NCBI GenBank assembly: GCA_964635375.1
Contig: CAZWOU010000005.1
Location: 1 to 64,000 of the forward strand
DNA: 64,000 bases
Source: CAZMNY01 sp964635375
GTDB lineage: Bacteria; Planctomycetota; Planctomycetia; Pirellulales; Pirellulaceae
Direction: 5' to 3'
The notes under the pieces are model-generated. The model saw only the letters and a list, made by a program, of their open reading frames with translations. It was not told where the DNA came from and made no database searches. Shown here one piece after another: positions 26,575 through 34,689 of this stretch. The position numbers and the translations under genes were made by a program. Within the stretch, counting starts at the first letter, position 1. Every line of letters begins with the position of its first letter.

Positions 26575-28185
26575 ATGATGACTCGCGCCCGCCTGAACTT
26601 AGGATTGCTCTGTACCGCATTGATTGCGGCGTCGAGCGGCTGCAACCAGTTTGGCACCCGCAGTTCCGCTTGGCCGCCTCATGAGGTCTCCTCGCTCGAC
26701 TCAAAAGCGGATTGGTTCGACCGCTACGCGCAGCAGGAACAGGGCCGCTACGCGGAGGGCAGTGCGACGAGCTCGCAGCCCGCCCAACGCCGGAGCAGCG
26801 TCGACTTAGGAGTTCAAACGGCAGCCTATTCTGACTCCAACACGATCGCCTACAGTTTAAGCGAAGCGCCGGCAGACAAGCCCAGCGAGCGTCATATTCG
26901 CGGGCAATCGCCCGGAGCGAACTGGCCGAACAACGGCGCTCCGGGCTCGGCCAACGAACACTACCGACACGGCATGCCCCCTTCGGGCGCTAGGGTTGCC
27001 CAGGCGGGAGTCGCCCCGCTGGCAAACCCACCTGCAGGAAATATTGGCCCAGGCGCTGGGTTCGGGCCATCGGGAGACATCTTCTACCCCAGTCCCTATG
27101 ACCAGAGCGCTACGATTCCCTTCGACGTGATGCTCGAAGAAGAACGCACAGGGCGATTCATTTTTGGTGTGGGCGTCAACTCAGACGCCGGTGTGACGGG
27201 CCAAGTCGTGATTGACGAACAGAATTTCGACTGGCGCGCAGTGCCGCATAGTTGGAACGATGTTTGGGACGGTAACGCGTTCCGCGGCGGAGGGCAGAGA
27301 TTTCGAGTGGAAGCCATGCCGGGCGACCAAGTGCAACGTTATTTGGTCAGCTTCACTGAGCCGTACTTGATGGACACCCAAGTCAGCATGGGGCTCAGCG
27401 GCTCCTACTATGATCGCGCGTTCTTCGATTGGAGCGAGCAGAGAGTGGGAGGCCGAGCTTCGCTGGGTTATCGTCTTGGGCCCGACTTGTCCGTGTCAGC
27501 CGCCTTTCGCGGAGAACGCATCAAAGTCTTCAATCCCCGCGTTCCTGGCGTGCCCGAACTGGATGAAGTGGTCGGCGACAACGATCTGTACGGCTTCCAA
27601 GGCCGGATCGCGCACGACACGCGGGACGTTCCCTTCGCGCCCACCGAAGGCCACCTGATGGAACTGAGTTTCGAACAGGTCGTCGGCACATTTGACTACG
27701 CTCGATTCGAGGCGGATTATCGACAACACTTCTTGCTGTTCGAGCGTCCCGACACATCGGGTCGCCACACGCTATCGTATCTATTCCGGGTTGGCATCAC
27801 TGGATCGCAAACGCCCGTCTTTGAAAACTACTACGCGGGTGGTTTCTCAACACTCCGCGGATTCGACTTCCGAGGCGCCTCGCCGATGAGCGGCGGAGTG
27901 ATCGTCGGCGGCGAATTTCGCTTCCTCGGCTCGGTGGAGTATATGATGCCGCTGACCGCGGACGACATGATTAAGGGTGTTGTCTTTTGTGATTTCGGCA
28001 CCGTTGAGGAATCCGTCGAGATCAATAGCGATGACTACCGAGTGGCGGTTGGCGCCGGTCTGCGAATCTCCATCCCAGCCCTGGGTCCCGCCCCGCTCGC
28101 ACTCGACTTTGCCTTCCCCGTAGCCAAAGAAGATACGGACGACGTTCAGAACTTCAGCTTCTTCTTTGGACTCGGCCGAGGCTAG
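26575..28185 (+). CDS. Omp85-type beta-barrel protein with putative lipobox (BamA C-terminal half)
   Basis: 536 residues. The N-terminus is a signal region ending ALIAASSGCNQF, a possible lipobox, so the protein may carry a lipid anchor at Cys. Residues about 25-185 are a Ser/Pro/Gly/Gln-rich linker. From about 190 to the end there are amphipathic strands, ending in the aromatic NFSFFFGLGRG. The Omp85 signature is present as YYAGGFSTLRGFDFRG, matching the (V/L)RG(F/Y) lid-lock motif of BamA/TamA barrels, and YMMPL...VVFCDFG follows as in D15 antigens. The start has AGGA six bases upstream. Together with the preceding POTRA gene it makes a two-gene version of BamA. Confidence 0.88.
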   Translation: MMTRARLNLGLLCTALIAASSGCNQFGTRSSAWPPHEVSSLDSKADWFDRYAQQEQGRYAEGSATSSQPAQRRSSVDLGVQTAAYSDSNTIAYSLSEAPADKPSERHIRGQSPGANWPNNGAPGSANEHYRHGMPPSGARVAQAGVAPLANPPAGNIGPGAGFGPSGDIFYPSPYDQSATIPFDVMLEEERTGRFIFGVGVNSDAGVTGQVVIDEQNFDWRAVPHSWNDVWDGNAFRGGGQRFRVEAMPGDQVQRYLVSFTEPYLMDTQVSMGLSGSYYDRAFFDWSEQRVGGRASLGYRLGPDLSVSAAFRGERIKVFNPRVPGVPELDEVVGDNDLYGFQGRIAHDTRDVPFAPTEGHLMELSFEQVVGTFDYARFEADYRQHFLLFERPDTSGRHTLSYLFRVGITGSQTPVFENYYAGGFSTLRGFDFRGASPMSGGVIVGGEFRFLGSVEYMMPLTADDMIKGVVFCDFGTVEESVEINSDDYRVAVGAGLRISIPALGPAPLALDFAFPVAKEDTDDVQNFSFFFGLGRG

Positions 28186-28249
28186 GAGTTCGCTCGCCAA
28201 GAACGCGGCCTGAGCAGATCTGCAATCGGAAGTTCGCCAAAGAGGCCAG

Positions 28250-29158
28250 CTACTGAATGGGCCCAAGGTACGTCAGGATCACTCCGACGATGGCGATGAT
28301 AATCAGCCCAAAGGCCCAGAGGATCAAGTTCTTCTTGAACTTCCGATTCTCTTTCTCGTTCGGCTCCGGACGCCGTAGCGACGAGCGGCCACCCTCCGAC
28401 TCGGAACCGACCACCGACGGAATGACTCCCTCCGAGGCGGTCTCGGTGGGAAGAGCCACTTCTTGGCCTGGAGTTTGACTGGCGCCCGGCGGCAAGAGTT
28501 CGTCCTGCTGGCCCGCCGCTGGTGGCAACATGCTATCGACCTCGCTGCCAGTCGACGGAGCAGAAGCCGGGGCTGCCGCTCCTGAATCCCCGCTCGGCGG
28601 CGATGCTCCGGGCGGAAGAAGGTTCGGGTCGGAAGGTTGGCCCGGTGCGGCAAGCGGCTGAACAGGCGACGATTGTTGAACAGGTTGCTGGACCGGTTGC
28701 TGAACAGGCAACGGTTGCTGGACGGGTTGCTCCGCCGGGCCTGTCGGCGAGGGCGGCGTGATCGGTGTTTCGGGAACGGGCGGCGAGGGCGGCGTGAACG
28801 GAGTTTCTGGCGGAGCAGGCGCAGTGACAGCCTGCTGGCAGTGGGGGCACGCGACAGCTTGGCCGGCCATGTCCGTCGTAATTTGGAACATGCCGCTGCA
28901 AAACGGGCAGGAGACCGACAACGCCTCAGGCGGACCAAGGGCTGGACCGGGACCCGGCAACGAAAACTCGCTTGAGGGCCCAGAGGCGGGGGAGCTCGGC
29001 GGCGATAGAGAAGGTGGCGCCGAGGCCGGTGGCTGGATTGGCGACTCCGGAATCGCGACAACGCCCTGACAGGCCGGGCAGGCGACTTGACCGCCGGCAA
29101 ACGAGGCATCGATTTGAAAGAACCCGTCACAGTGCGGGCATTGAAATTGCGAAGTCAT
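28250..29158 (-). CDS. zinc-ribbon and C-terminal membrane-anchor protein
   Basis: 302 residues from ATG 29158 (MTSQFQCPHCDG). Two zinc-ribbon-like modules are visible: CPHC...CPAC at residues about 7-31, and CPFC...CPHC around 83-105. Between and after them is a long Pro/Gln/Ser-rich linker with runs such as PVQQPVQQP, encoded by short repeated DNA. A basic stretch (KENRKFKKN) and a single hydrophobic helix (LILWAFGLIIIAIVGVILTYL) close the protein, so it is probably tail-anchored in the inner membrane with the ribbons in the cytoplasm. Similar layouts are common in planctomycetes; the function is not known to me. Confidence 0.75.
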   Translation of the reverse strand: MTSQFQCPHCDGFFQIDASFAGGQVACPACQGVVAIPESPIQPPASAPPSLSPPSSPASGPSSEFSLPGPGPALGPPEALSVSCPFCSGMFQITTDMAGQAVACPHCQQAVTAPAPPETPFTPPSPPVPETPITPPSPTGPAEQPVQQPLPVQQPVQQPVQQSSPVQPLAAPGQPSDPNLLPPGASPPSGDSGAAAPASAPSTGSEVDSMLPPAAGQQDELLPPGASQTPGQEVALPTETASEGVIPSVVGSESEGGRSSLRRPEPNEKENRKFKKNLILWAFGLIIIAIVGVILTYLGPIQ

Positions 29159-29258
29159 TAAGGGCACGCGTAAAGTCGAGATAAGACGGCCGCAATCTCA
29201 TCGGGCCGTCCGGGGTGAGGCGCCGCTTGTGTCTCCATCGTAGTCGCAGCTGGGCTGT

Positions 29259-29318
29259 GTCTTCAACCTGCGGCCCATTCGTCTTCAACCTGCGGGACCA
29301 TGTGTCTTCAACCTGCGG
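29259..29318. repeat. 15-base direct repeat, three copies
   Basis: gtcttcaacctgcgg occurs at 29259-29273, 29281-29295 and 29304-29318, spaced 22 and 23 bases. It lies in the leader of the small secreted protein gene. The units share no obvious coding role. Confidence 0.85.
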
Positions 29319-29394
29319 GCCATTTGAACGGTCTAGGCGTCACAACCCCTATATCCGGCACAGCTTTCCAACTGGCGCGAGGCGGAGGCGCTGG

Positions 29395-29751
29395 ATGTCC
29401 AGGATTCGCCAACGCCAAGCTGCGGGCCGGTTCGATGATCCATACAGAACTCACATTCTGGAGTATTCCATCCGCCCTCTGCTGTTGACCTCCGTCGCGT
29501 TACTCGGTTTCGTCATCCTAAGCGAACCGGCGGTCGCCGAGTATCCGTCCAGTTACACCGTGCTGCGAGTGCCTTCGCCGCCCCATCACCTGCACCATCA
29601 CCACCCACCTAAACGGGGCGTCCGCGAGGGCTACGTGAATCCGAAAATGAGGCAATCCTACGCCTATGGTTGGTTTGGCGCGAGGGGCGGCTCTCGTTGG
29701 ACCAGGCATTTTGGATACTACGGCAAGTTCACCCAGTGGTCGCGGCGTTAG
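29395..29751 (+). CDS. small secreted protein with C-terminal YGWFG/HFGYY motif
   Basis: 118 residues from ATG 29395, which has GGAGG about eight bases upstream. A hydrophobic segment (IRPLLLTSVALLGFVILSEPAVA) serves as signal peptide. The mature part is about 70 residues: a His/Pro-rich stretch (HHLHHHHPPKRG), then YAYGWFGARGGSRWTRHFGYYGKFTQWSRR. The YGWFG...HFGYY...TQWS ending is a pattern I associate with small planctomycete exported proteins of unknown function. The His-rich stretch could bind metal ions. A frame extends upstream through the triple repeat but does not look like protein. Confidence 0.6.
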   Translation: MSRIRQRQAAGRFDDPYRTHILEYSIRPLLLTSVALLGFVILSEPAVAEYPSSYTVLRVPSPPHHLHHHHPPKRGVREGYVNPKMRQSYAYGWFGARGGSRWTRHFGYYGKFTQWSRR

Positions 29752-29865
29752 ATATGGGTTGAATGGTGCATCCGCTCCGTGAGTTTTCAGACGAAGCGGA
29801 GCGCGGCTCTTGTGGGCTGTCTGCCAGCCGAAGCCTGTCTGTCAGCGGGTCTCCTCCCAGATTTC

Positions 29866-30747
29866 TCAACTTTCGACTCCTTTGCCGAGTTGATAGATTT
29901 CGACGGCGTCCAAGACGGCTTGATTGGACTCGAACAGTCGCCCAATGGCTCTTTTGTGGATTTTCATCTTCAGACCACCGACGCCGATTGCGCCGTAGCA
30001 GGCAGTGGCGCCTTGTGATTCCGCTTTCGCGGTGACCTCGACCCCCGCCACGCCAAGGGGTGGAACCGCGTTCAGATCGACGATTACCTTGAGACCGCTG
30101 GCGGCTTCTCTCGCGTTGTGTGAGACGAGCTGCACCGTCGCGGCGCCGGCGGCGATCAAGACATCGGCGCCTTGGAGTGAATCGATCGTCGTTGCCTCAT
30201 TCGCAACGGCGACGGCGGTCAGCCGCGCGTCGGGCACTTTCTCTAGGATGGCGTCGCAAACATGTTTGGCTCGTTCAAGCCGGCGCGAAGCAACGCGAAC
30301 CTGAGCCCCTTCCATTGCAGCCAACAAAGCAGCTCGCTGCCCCACGGGGCCGGTTGCCGCCAAGACCGTAACGACGGATTGGCTGAGTTCGAGATGTTTC
30401 GAGACAGCCAGAACAGCGGCGGCAGCGGTCGTGTTTGCTCCGCTCGCATCCATCATCACCGAGACTTGCATCGGTCCAAAGAACGACGATTCGACCTCCG
30501 CCAACAGCAGTTCGCCTACCGCGACATCGCGGCCGCCGACAAAAATCGCCGTCGATTGAAGGTCTTTGACGCCGCGGGTGAATATGGCGCCATGCACCAA
30601 GTCCCTCACATCATCCCGACCGACCGCCGCGTACTGAAGTAGCTGATCAACGCCCGAATCGACAGCCACCACCGCGTCAAAAACGCTCGCGTGTTTGTCG
30701 CTGTCAAGTTGCAGCAGTATCTTTGGTTTAGCGGTTGATTGTGTCAT
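29866..30747 (-). CDS. methylene-tetrahydromethanopterin dehydrogenase (MtdB/MtdC type)
   Basis: 293 residues from ATG 30747, with AGGACGG upstream. The N-terminal domain (KPKILLQLDSDKHASVFDAV, HGAIFTRGVKDLQSTAIFVG, SVMMDASGANTTAAAAV) matches the methylene-H4MPT dehydrogenase N-terminal family. A Rossmann-like NAD(P) domain follows (VTVLAATGPVGQRAALLAA, VRVASRRLERA). The enzyme oxidises methylene-H4MPT to methenyl-H4MPT in archaeal-type C1 transfer. Sequence does not settle MtdB versus MtdC; planctomycete versions are usually called MtdC. It is downstream of fae, separated from it by an intrinsic terminator. Confidence 0.9.
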   Translation of the reverse strand: MTQSTAKPKILLQLDSDKHASVFDAVVAVDSGVDQLLQYAAVGRDDVRDLVHGAIFTRGVKDLQSTAIFVGGRDVAVGELLLAEVESSFFGPMQVSVMMDASGANTTAAAAVLAVSKHLELSQSVVTVLAATGPVGQRAALLAAMEGAQVRVASRRLERAKHVCDAILEKVPDARLTAVAVANEATTIDSLQGADVLIAAGAATVQLVSHNAREAASGLKVIVDLNAVPPLGVAGVEVTAKAESQGATACYGAIGVGGLKMKIHKRAIGRLFESNQAVLDAVEIYQLGKGVES

Positions 30748-30821
30748 GGCCGTCCTGTGCTCCTGTCGCCAAGTTCTCGCCGGCAAGAGAGCTCATGGGG
30801 TCCTCCACCGGCCGCAAAGAC

Positions 30822-30855
30822 GAAAAACGCCCATCGCTTTTGGGGCGATGGGCGT
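30822..30855 (-). terminator. intrinsic terminator after fae
   Basis: Read on the minus strand, a perfect 11-bp stem (acgcccatcgc / gcgatgggcgt, 30827-30837 and 30845-30855) with a 7-base loop is followed by five T. It lies between the fae stop and the dehydrogenase start, so the latter needs its own promoter or read-through. Confidence 0.85.
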
Positions 30856-30918
30856 CGTGTAAAGTTCTCAAGAGGCAGTGCCTGAGGACCGCCCGAGTCG
30901 CGTCGCCAACGGCGACAA

Positions 30919-31416
30919 TTAGAACCCCTTGAAAGGGTGCTCAACGGCGTCTTTTTGCGCGACCATCTCGGCGGCAGTCGGCTTGCCACTCATGGCAGCA
31001 GCGATCGACATCTTGGTGGCTTCGTAGTTGTAGTCGTAGATCTTCTTGTTGTCTTCCGCGCCGGGGTGAATGAACACTCCGCAGACGATGACAAGATCTT
31101 CACATTGATCTTCCGGAATCACGCCATCAGCTACCGAATCCGCGACAGCTTGAGCCACAGCGGCTTGAGCGGGACCAAACATTTGCACGGCTTGCCGCAT
31201 CCCTTTGATCGTCACTTTGGTAACCATCACAGTCGACGGCTTGACGGCCACGTTGGGTGACAAGACCGCCAGCAGGTTCGTGTGACCATCACTTTGAGTC
31301 GCCAGTGCGCTAGCGAAAGCGGCGCCAACAGGGCCGCACTTGCTACCGATCAGCAGGTCGATATGGGCAATTTCATTGCCGTCGCCAGCCAAGCCTTCAC
31401 CAACCATCATCGACAT
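30919..31416 (-). CDS. fae: formaldehyde-activating enzyme
   Basis: 165 residues, family length. It condenses formaldehyde with tetrahydromethanopterin to give methylene-H4MPT. Motifs: GEGLAGDGNEIAHIDLLIG at the N-terminus with the conserved catalytic His (EIAHIDL), GPVGAAFASALA, MVTKVTIKGMRQAVQMFGPA, and the C-terminal YNYEATKMSIAAAMSG. Cytoplasmic. It lies between an ATP-grasp gene upstream and the methylene-H4MPT dehydrogenase downstream, all on the minus strand, which gives the first two steps of H4MPT-dependent formaldehyde oxidation. A strong terminator follows, so fae may be the more highly expressed unit. Confidence 0.97.
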   Translation of the reverse strand: MSMMVGEGLAGDGNEIAHIDLLIGSKCGPVGAAFASALATQSDGHTNLLAVLSPNVAVKPSTVMVTKVTIKGMRQAVQMFGPAQAAVAQAVADSVADGVIPEDQCEDLVIVCGVFIHPGAEDNKKIYDYNYEATKMSIAAAMSGKPTAAEMVAQKDAVEHPFKGF

Positions 31417-31721
31417 CGCAAATCTCCGCTTTCTAAAGTGACACCCAGAGGCAATACGTCATTGCAGAAACGACTGCATAGAGAATTCTCGAACTTGATT
31501 CCGCCCGCATTCCGCGAGGCGGACCAGCACTAGTGGCTTGAACTTATCACACAGCGCCCCGCCGTCAAGGTAGCCGCAGAGCAGCGTGGTCGCCGGCCCA
31601 GCCGAAGAAGGACGGAAGCCGCCGCTGCAGTCCTATGTCGCAAGTGCATCGCGCCCTCCATGTTTGCCCTAACCGCCGAATTTGACGCCCCCAATCGCTT
31701 CTTGCCGCCGATTTGAGACGC
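31417..31721. other. intergenic region upstream of fae
   Basis: About 305 bases between the ATP-grasp stop and the fae start. No gene. It should hold the fae promoter on the minus strand; I see no clear -35/-10 pair. Confidence 0.45.
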
Positions 31722-32903
31722 TCATCGGCAAAGTGCAACGACGCGCGAAGCGAGTCTCTGGAGCTCGGCGAGGACGCCCGTTTCGTCATCCGCCGAGGCA
31801 AACACGGTCGCGATAGGCAAACCGGCGGGAATTGGCTTGTCGTCAGCCGGCGTATCGGAGAGCCAGTGGGCCGATGCTTGCTCCAGGTCAACGGCCGCTT
31901 CATCTCGCAGATCTGCCGTTGAGACGACCGCTTGGGGAGCATAGACAATGGCCTTGCCGTAGACGGCGGACTTGTTGAGGGACGGCAAGTCGGGGGGGGC
32001 CGAGCCGCCCGGAAGCTGTCCGAATCTGCACGATAACACATGCAGCTCAGCAATCGATTGCCCCGTCGAGCGTTCCAGCAACTCGCTCGACGAGGGAATG
32101 CGAGGATTGACTTCAATGACCAGAAAGCCATCGCTTGGCGTACGAATGAGATCAATGCCGAACACGCCAACGAGCGGAAACGCCGACGCCACTGCCTGCC
32201 CAACAGACTTGATTCGCTGTTGTTCGCCCCGAGTCAAGCGGATCGGCCCCGTCGAACCGGCATATTGAAATCGGCTGGCGCCGGTCCAGTCCGGCTGGCC
32301 AATCGCCCGCGTCACGCCTATTAGCTGACAACGCCCTTGGGCGGCAACGAACGTCGCCCCGTACACTCGGCCAGGCACATACCGCTGATAGTAGCCATCC
32401 TTCGCCAACGGTTCGCTAACAGGACCGTCGCTGACCATTCGCACTTGCAGTCCTCCGCAAGAAGCAAACGGTTTGAAGAGCCAATCCGCCTCGAGTTTGC
32501 TCGGGACGGACGACGAGATTTCCGGCATCTTGATGTCGCGGCGACGCAGCTGATTGCGAAGCGTGAATGGGTTGCGGACTGCCGCGAGGCAATCCGCTGC
32601 GTTGCCCAACAACTGCATCCAGCTCGGCGCCAGTGGAAATCGGGCGCCAAAGTTCTCCAGCCCGCCGGTGTACATCCAGGAAGACGACCCCGCATTGTCT
32701 CGGCGATGCGAGCTTAGCGATCGCAGAAGTCCGTCGGGATAGTCGGCGGACTGCAGGGAGGGACCCGCCAGGCGAGTTTCGAGGTCGCCAAATAGGTCGG
32801 CGCCGGCACATTTCCAGCCTGCCCTCCGCAATGAACCGCAGGCAAATCGAACGCTCGCGCCGATCACGAATATCCGCTCAAACTCTCGGTCAAGGCGGCC
32901 CAT
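31722..32903 (-). CDS. ATP-grasp protein linked to H4MPT C1 metabolism
   Basis: 393 residues from ATG 32903. The middle shows an ATP-grasp core: DWLFKPFASCGGLQVRM (ATP-binding lysine), YYQRYVPGRVYGATFV, and GVFGIDLIRTPSDGFLVIEVNPRIPSSSELLE, with the metal-binding Glu and Asn. The N-terminal 110 residues form a weaker pre-ATP-grasp region. ATP-grasp proteins make carboxylate-amine or thiol bonds. A member of this class (Orf17) lies in the H4MPT gene clusters of methylotrophs, as I recall, and is thought to help make the cofactor. Position next to fae supports the same role here. Cytoplasmic. Confidence 0.82.
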   Translation of the reverse strand: MGRLDREFERIFVIGASVRFACGSLRRAGWKCAGADLFGDLETRLAGPSLQSADYPDGLLRSLSSHRRDNAGSSSWMYTGGLENFGARFPLAPSWMQLLGNAADCLAAVRNPFTLRNQLRRRDIKMPEISSSVPSKLEADWLFKPFASCGGLQVRMVSDGPVSEPLAKDGYYQRYVPGRVYGATFVAAQGRCQLIGVTRAIGQPDWTGASRFQYAGSTGPIRLTRGEQQRIKSVGQAVASAFPLVGVFGIDLIRTPSDGFLVIEVNPRIPSSSELLERSTGQSIAELHVLSCRFGQLPGGSAPPDLPSLNKSAVYGKAIVYAPQAVVSTADLRDEAAVDLEQASAHWLSDTPADDKPIPAGLPIATVFASADDETGVLAELQRLASRVVALCR

Positions 32904-33033
32904 CGGCAGCAGCCCCTGTGCGAAAAGAACACGTCAAACTCATTCGCGGGATGCGATTGCCCCAATCGATGGGCGCTACACCCATCAAACTCGCCTTGCG
33001 GCCCGATTCCGGCTAGAATATAGGGTATTCCGT

Positions 33034-33081
33034 ATTCCTGTGTGTCGTCATTCCTGTGTGTCGTCATTCCTGTGTGTCGTC
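33034..33081. repeat. perfect 16-base tandem repeat, three copies
   Basis: attcctgtgtgtcgtc is repeated three times without a gap (33034-33049, 33050-33065, 33066-33081) in the divergent spacer between the ATP-grasp and TPR genes. It lies about 60 bases before the TPR start. Confidence 0.92.
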
Positions 33082-33137
33082 CCCGCGCGGGGGCTCCTCA
33101 AGTTTGAATCCGCGGCGAATGCGGCATGGAGGGTAGA

Positions 33138-33833
33138 ATGACTCAACTCCCCGACACGAACAAGCCTGCTCACGAGCCCTCTGTGGATCGCGGCGTTTCA
33201 CAGCGCGAGTTGGCGGGCGTCGTCCTCGCTGGATGCGTTATCGCAGCGGTTTCATTGTTCCCCTCATGGGAAGTTTTGACGACGGCGAAAGACGATACGG
33301 ATATTGCCGGAGGTCCGCGGAATGAATCCGCGTCTTCCAAGATTCGACGAAAGGCCGACTTGGCCTTTTTTGACGGGAGATGGGATACCGCATCGCAGCA
33401 ATATCGACGCCTTCTCCAGTTGAACGAGAACCAGGGCGGAATCGTCTGGTTTCGGCTGGGCTATGCACTTCACGCCGAAGGCGAACTTGAGGAGGCCATG
33501 TCGGCCCACCGCAAGGCCGCGCAATTCTCTGGTTACGGCCCGGTGGCCAAGTACAACCTGGCATGCGCACTTGCCTTGACTGGCGAACATGACGCCGCGA
33601 TCAAGGAGCTTGAGTCGGCGATCAAGGCGGGCTTCGTCAGTCGTGATCGGCCGATCAATCAAGATGACGACTTTGAGTCCATGCTAGACGATCCGCGTTT
33701 TCAACAGCTGGTCGACCGAGCTCGACCCGGCGCCGCGCCAAATCCGGATGCTTCGCAAGACGATTGCCGAAACTCGACGACTCTCGGCCCGTCCATGACC
33801 GAGGCTGATCCAAGGCGCAGGGAAGAGGTTTGA
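33138..33833 (+). CDS. membrane-anchored TPR protein
   Basis: 231 residues from ATG 33138, with GGAGGG just upstream. One hydrophobic segment at about residues 25-45 (AGVVLAGCVIAAVSLFPSWEVL) anchors it. Residues about 75-190 form three TPR-like helical pairs: DLAFFDGRWDTASQQYRRLL, WFRLGYALHAEGELEEAMSA and KYNLACALALTGEHDAAIKE. DDFESMLDDPRFQQLVDRAR ends the repeat as in many TPR proteins. The last 30 residues are polar. It probably scaffolds an extracytoplasmic complex; partners unknown. Confidence 0.8.
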   Translation: MTQLPDTNKPAHEPSVDRGVSQRELAGVVLAGCVIAAVSLFPSWEVLTTAKDDTDIAGGPRNESASSKIRRKADLAFFDGRWDTASQQYRRLLQLNENQGGIVWFRLGYALHAEGELEEAMSAHRKAAQFSGYGPVAKYNLACALALTGEHDAAIKELESAIKAGFVSRDRPINQDDDFESMLDDPRFQQLVDRARPGAAPNPDASQDDCRNSTTLGPSMTEADPRRREEV

Positions 33834-34019
33834 GCGTTCAGGACAACGCCATCTTCGTGTTTGGGACCACGTCGCGTTTTTTCAACACGCCAGAATGCCA
33901 TCGTCTTTCCGCATTAAGCGAGATTTTCCGCCAAGTTCGCGGCCGAAACCCGCCCTTCACTCAGACCAAACGCGCGCCTCGCCTTTTCACCTGACCAAAT
34001 CTCGACTGAAACAGCACCT

Positions 34020-34253
34020 GTGAACAAGCCAAAGCCAACAAGTGATGCGACACTATTTCTGATCGTGCTCTCCATAATCGGCCTGATCACACCGATCATA
34101 CTCTGCGGCGCCGGTTTCCTTCTGTTCGGCGTTTCATCGCGTAGCGTCCCGCTGTCGCCGCCGGCAACCACGATGTCATCGAGCGCCCCTGCGACTCTGC
34201 CGCCAATCCAGTCCACGCCAAACGCCGAGCAGGACCAGATTCAGCAGCCGTAA
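34020..34253 (+). CDS. small single-pass membrane protein, uncertain
   Basis: 77 residues from a GTG start: short polar N-terminus, one hydrophobic helix (LFLIVLSIIGLITPIILCGAGFLLFG), then a Ser/Pro/Thr-rich tail. Composition is clearly that of a membrane protein. No strong ribosome binding site. It lies just before another small membrane protein on the same strand, and the two could form an operon. Confidence 0.45.
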   Translation: MNKPKPTSDATLFLIVLSIIGLITPIILCGAGFLLFGVSSRSVPLSPPATTMSSSAPATLPPIQSTPNAEQDQIQQP

Positions 34254-34303
34254 TCGAGCGAGTCATGTTGCTCGGGAAGTTCCAAATCTAACGGAGTAAA
34301 CCT

Positions 34304-34429
34304 ATGGCCGCGCCAGGAATATTCGAGCTCGTCATCTTGCTCGCCATCGTTGCTCTCGTCGCCGTCGTGCCGATCTGCCTCATCGCTGCAGTCGTCTTCC
34401 TCGTGGTCAGAGGGGGGAAGAAGAAATAG
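34304..34429 (+). CDS. 41-residue membrane peptide
   Basis: An ATG with GGAG eight bases upstream (34292-34295) opens a 41-residue frame ending TAG at 34427-34429. It reads MAAPGIFELVILLAIVALVA, then VVPICLIAAVVFLVVRGGKKK: nearly all hydrophobic with a Lys-rich end, as expected for a small inner-membrane peptide. I have no name for it. The upstream gene is also a small membrane protein. Confidence 0.6.
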   Translation: MAAPGIFELVILLAIVALVAVVPICLIAAVVFLVVRGGKKK

Positions 34430-34450
34430 GCAGCTTTTCGCGCCAGCCCT

Positions 34451-34506
34451 CATCTGCGGACTGCATCTGCGGACTGGGCAGGCGACCCAGCTTGGCGACC
34501 CAGCTT
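34451..34506. repeat. two adjacent 13-base tandem duplications
   Basis: catctgcggactg is doubled at 34451-34463/34464-34476. Five bases later ggcgacccagctt is doubled at 34481-34493/34494-34506. Two different units duplicated side by side in the same spacer. Confidence 0.9.
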
Positions 34507-34689
34507 GGCGGCGCCGCTAGCATCCACGGCTGGAAAGAACTCTTCTCCAGCTGAAAAAAGTGCGTAAGGAAGTCGCTTTGCCAGCGTCTACAGTGCGGAA
34601 CAGGAGACGCGTTGGTTCGGAATCGCGCCGGTGCATCGTCTCGACTCGGGAAGGTGGAGCCTTCTCATCCAGTCACGAAAGGACTCGCA

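Noticed and set aside
29259..29318. three 15-base repeats looked like a small CRISPR
   Set aside because: Repeats are too short, spacers only 7-8 bases, no cas genes.
33034..33081. three repeats as a CRISPR array
   Set aside because: No spacers between the units; it is a simple tandem duplication.
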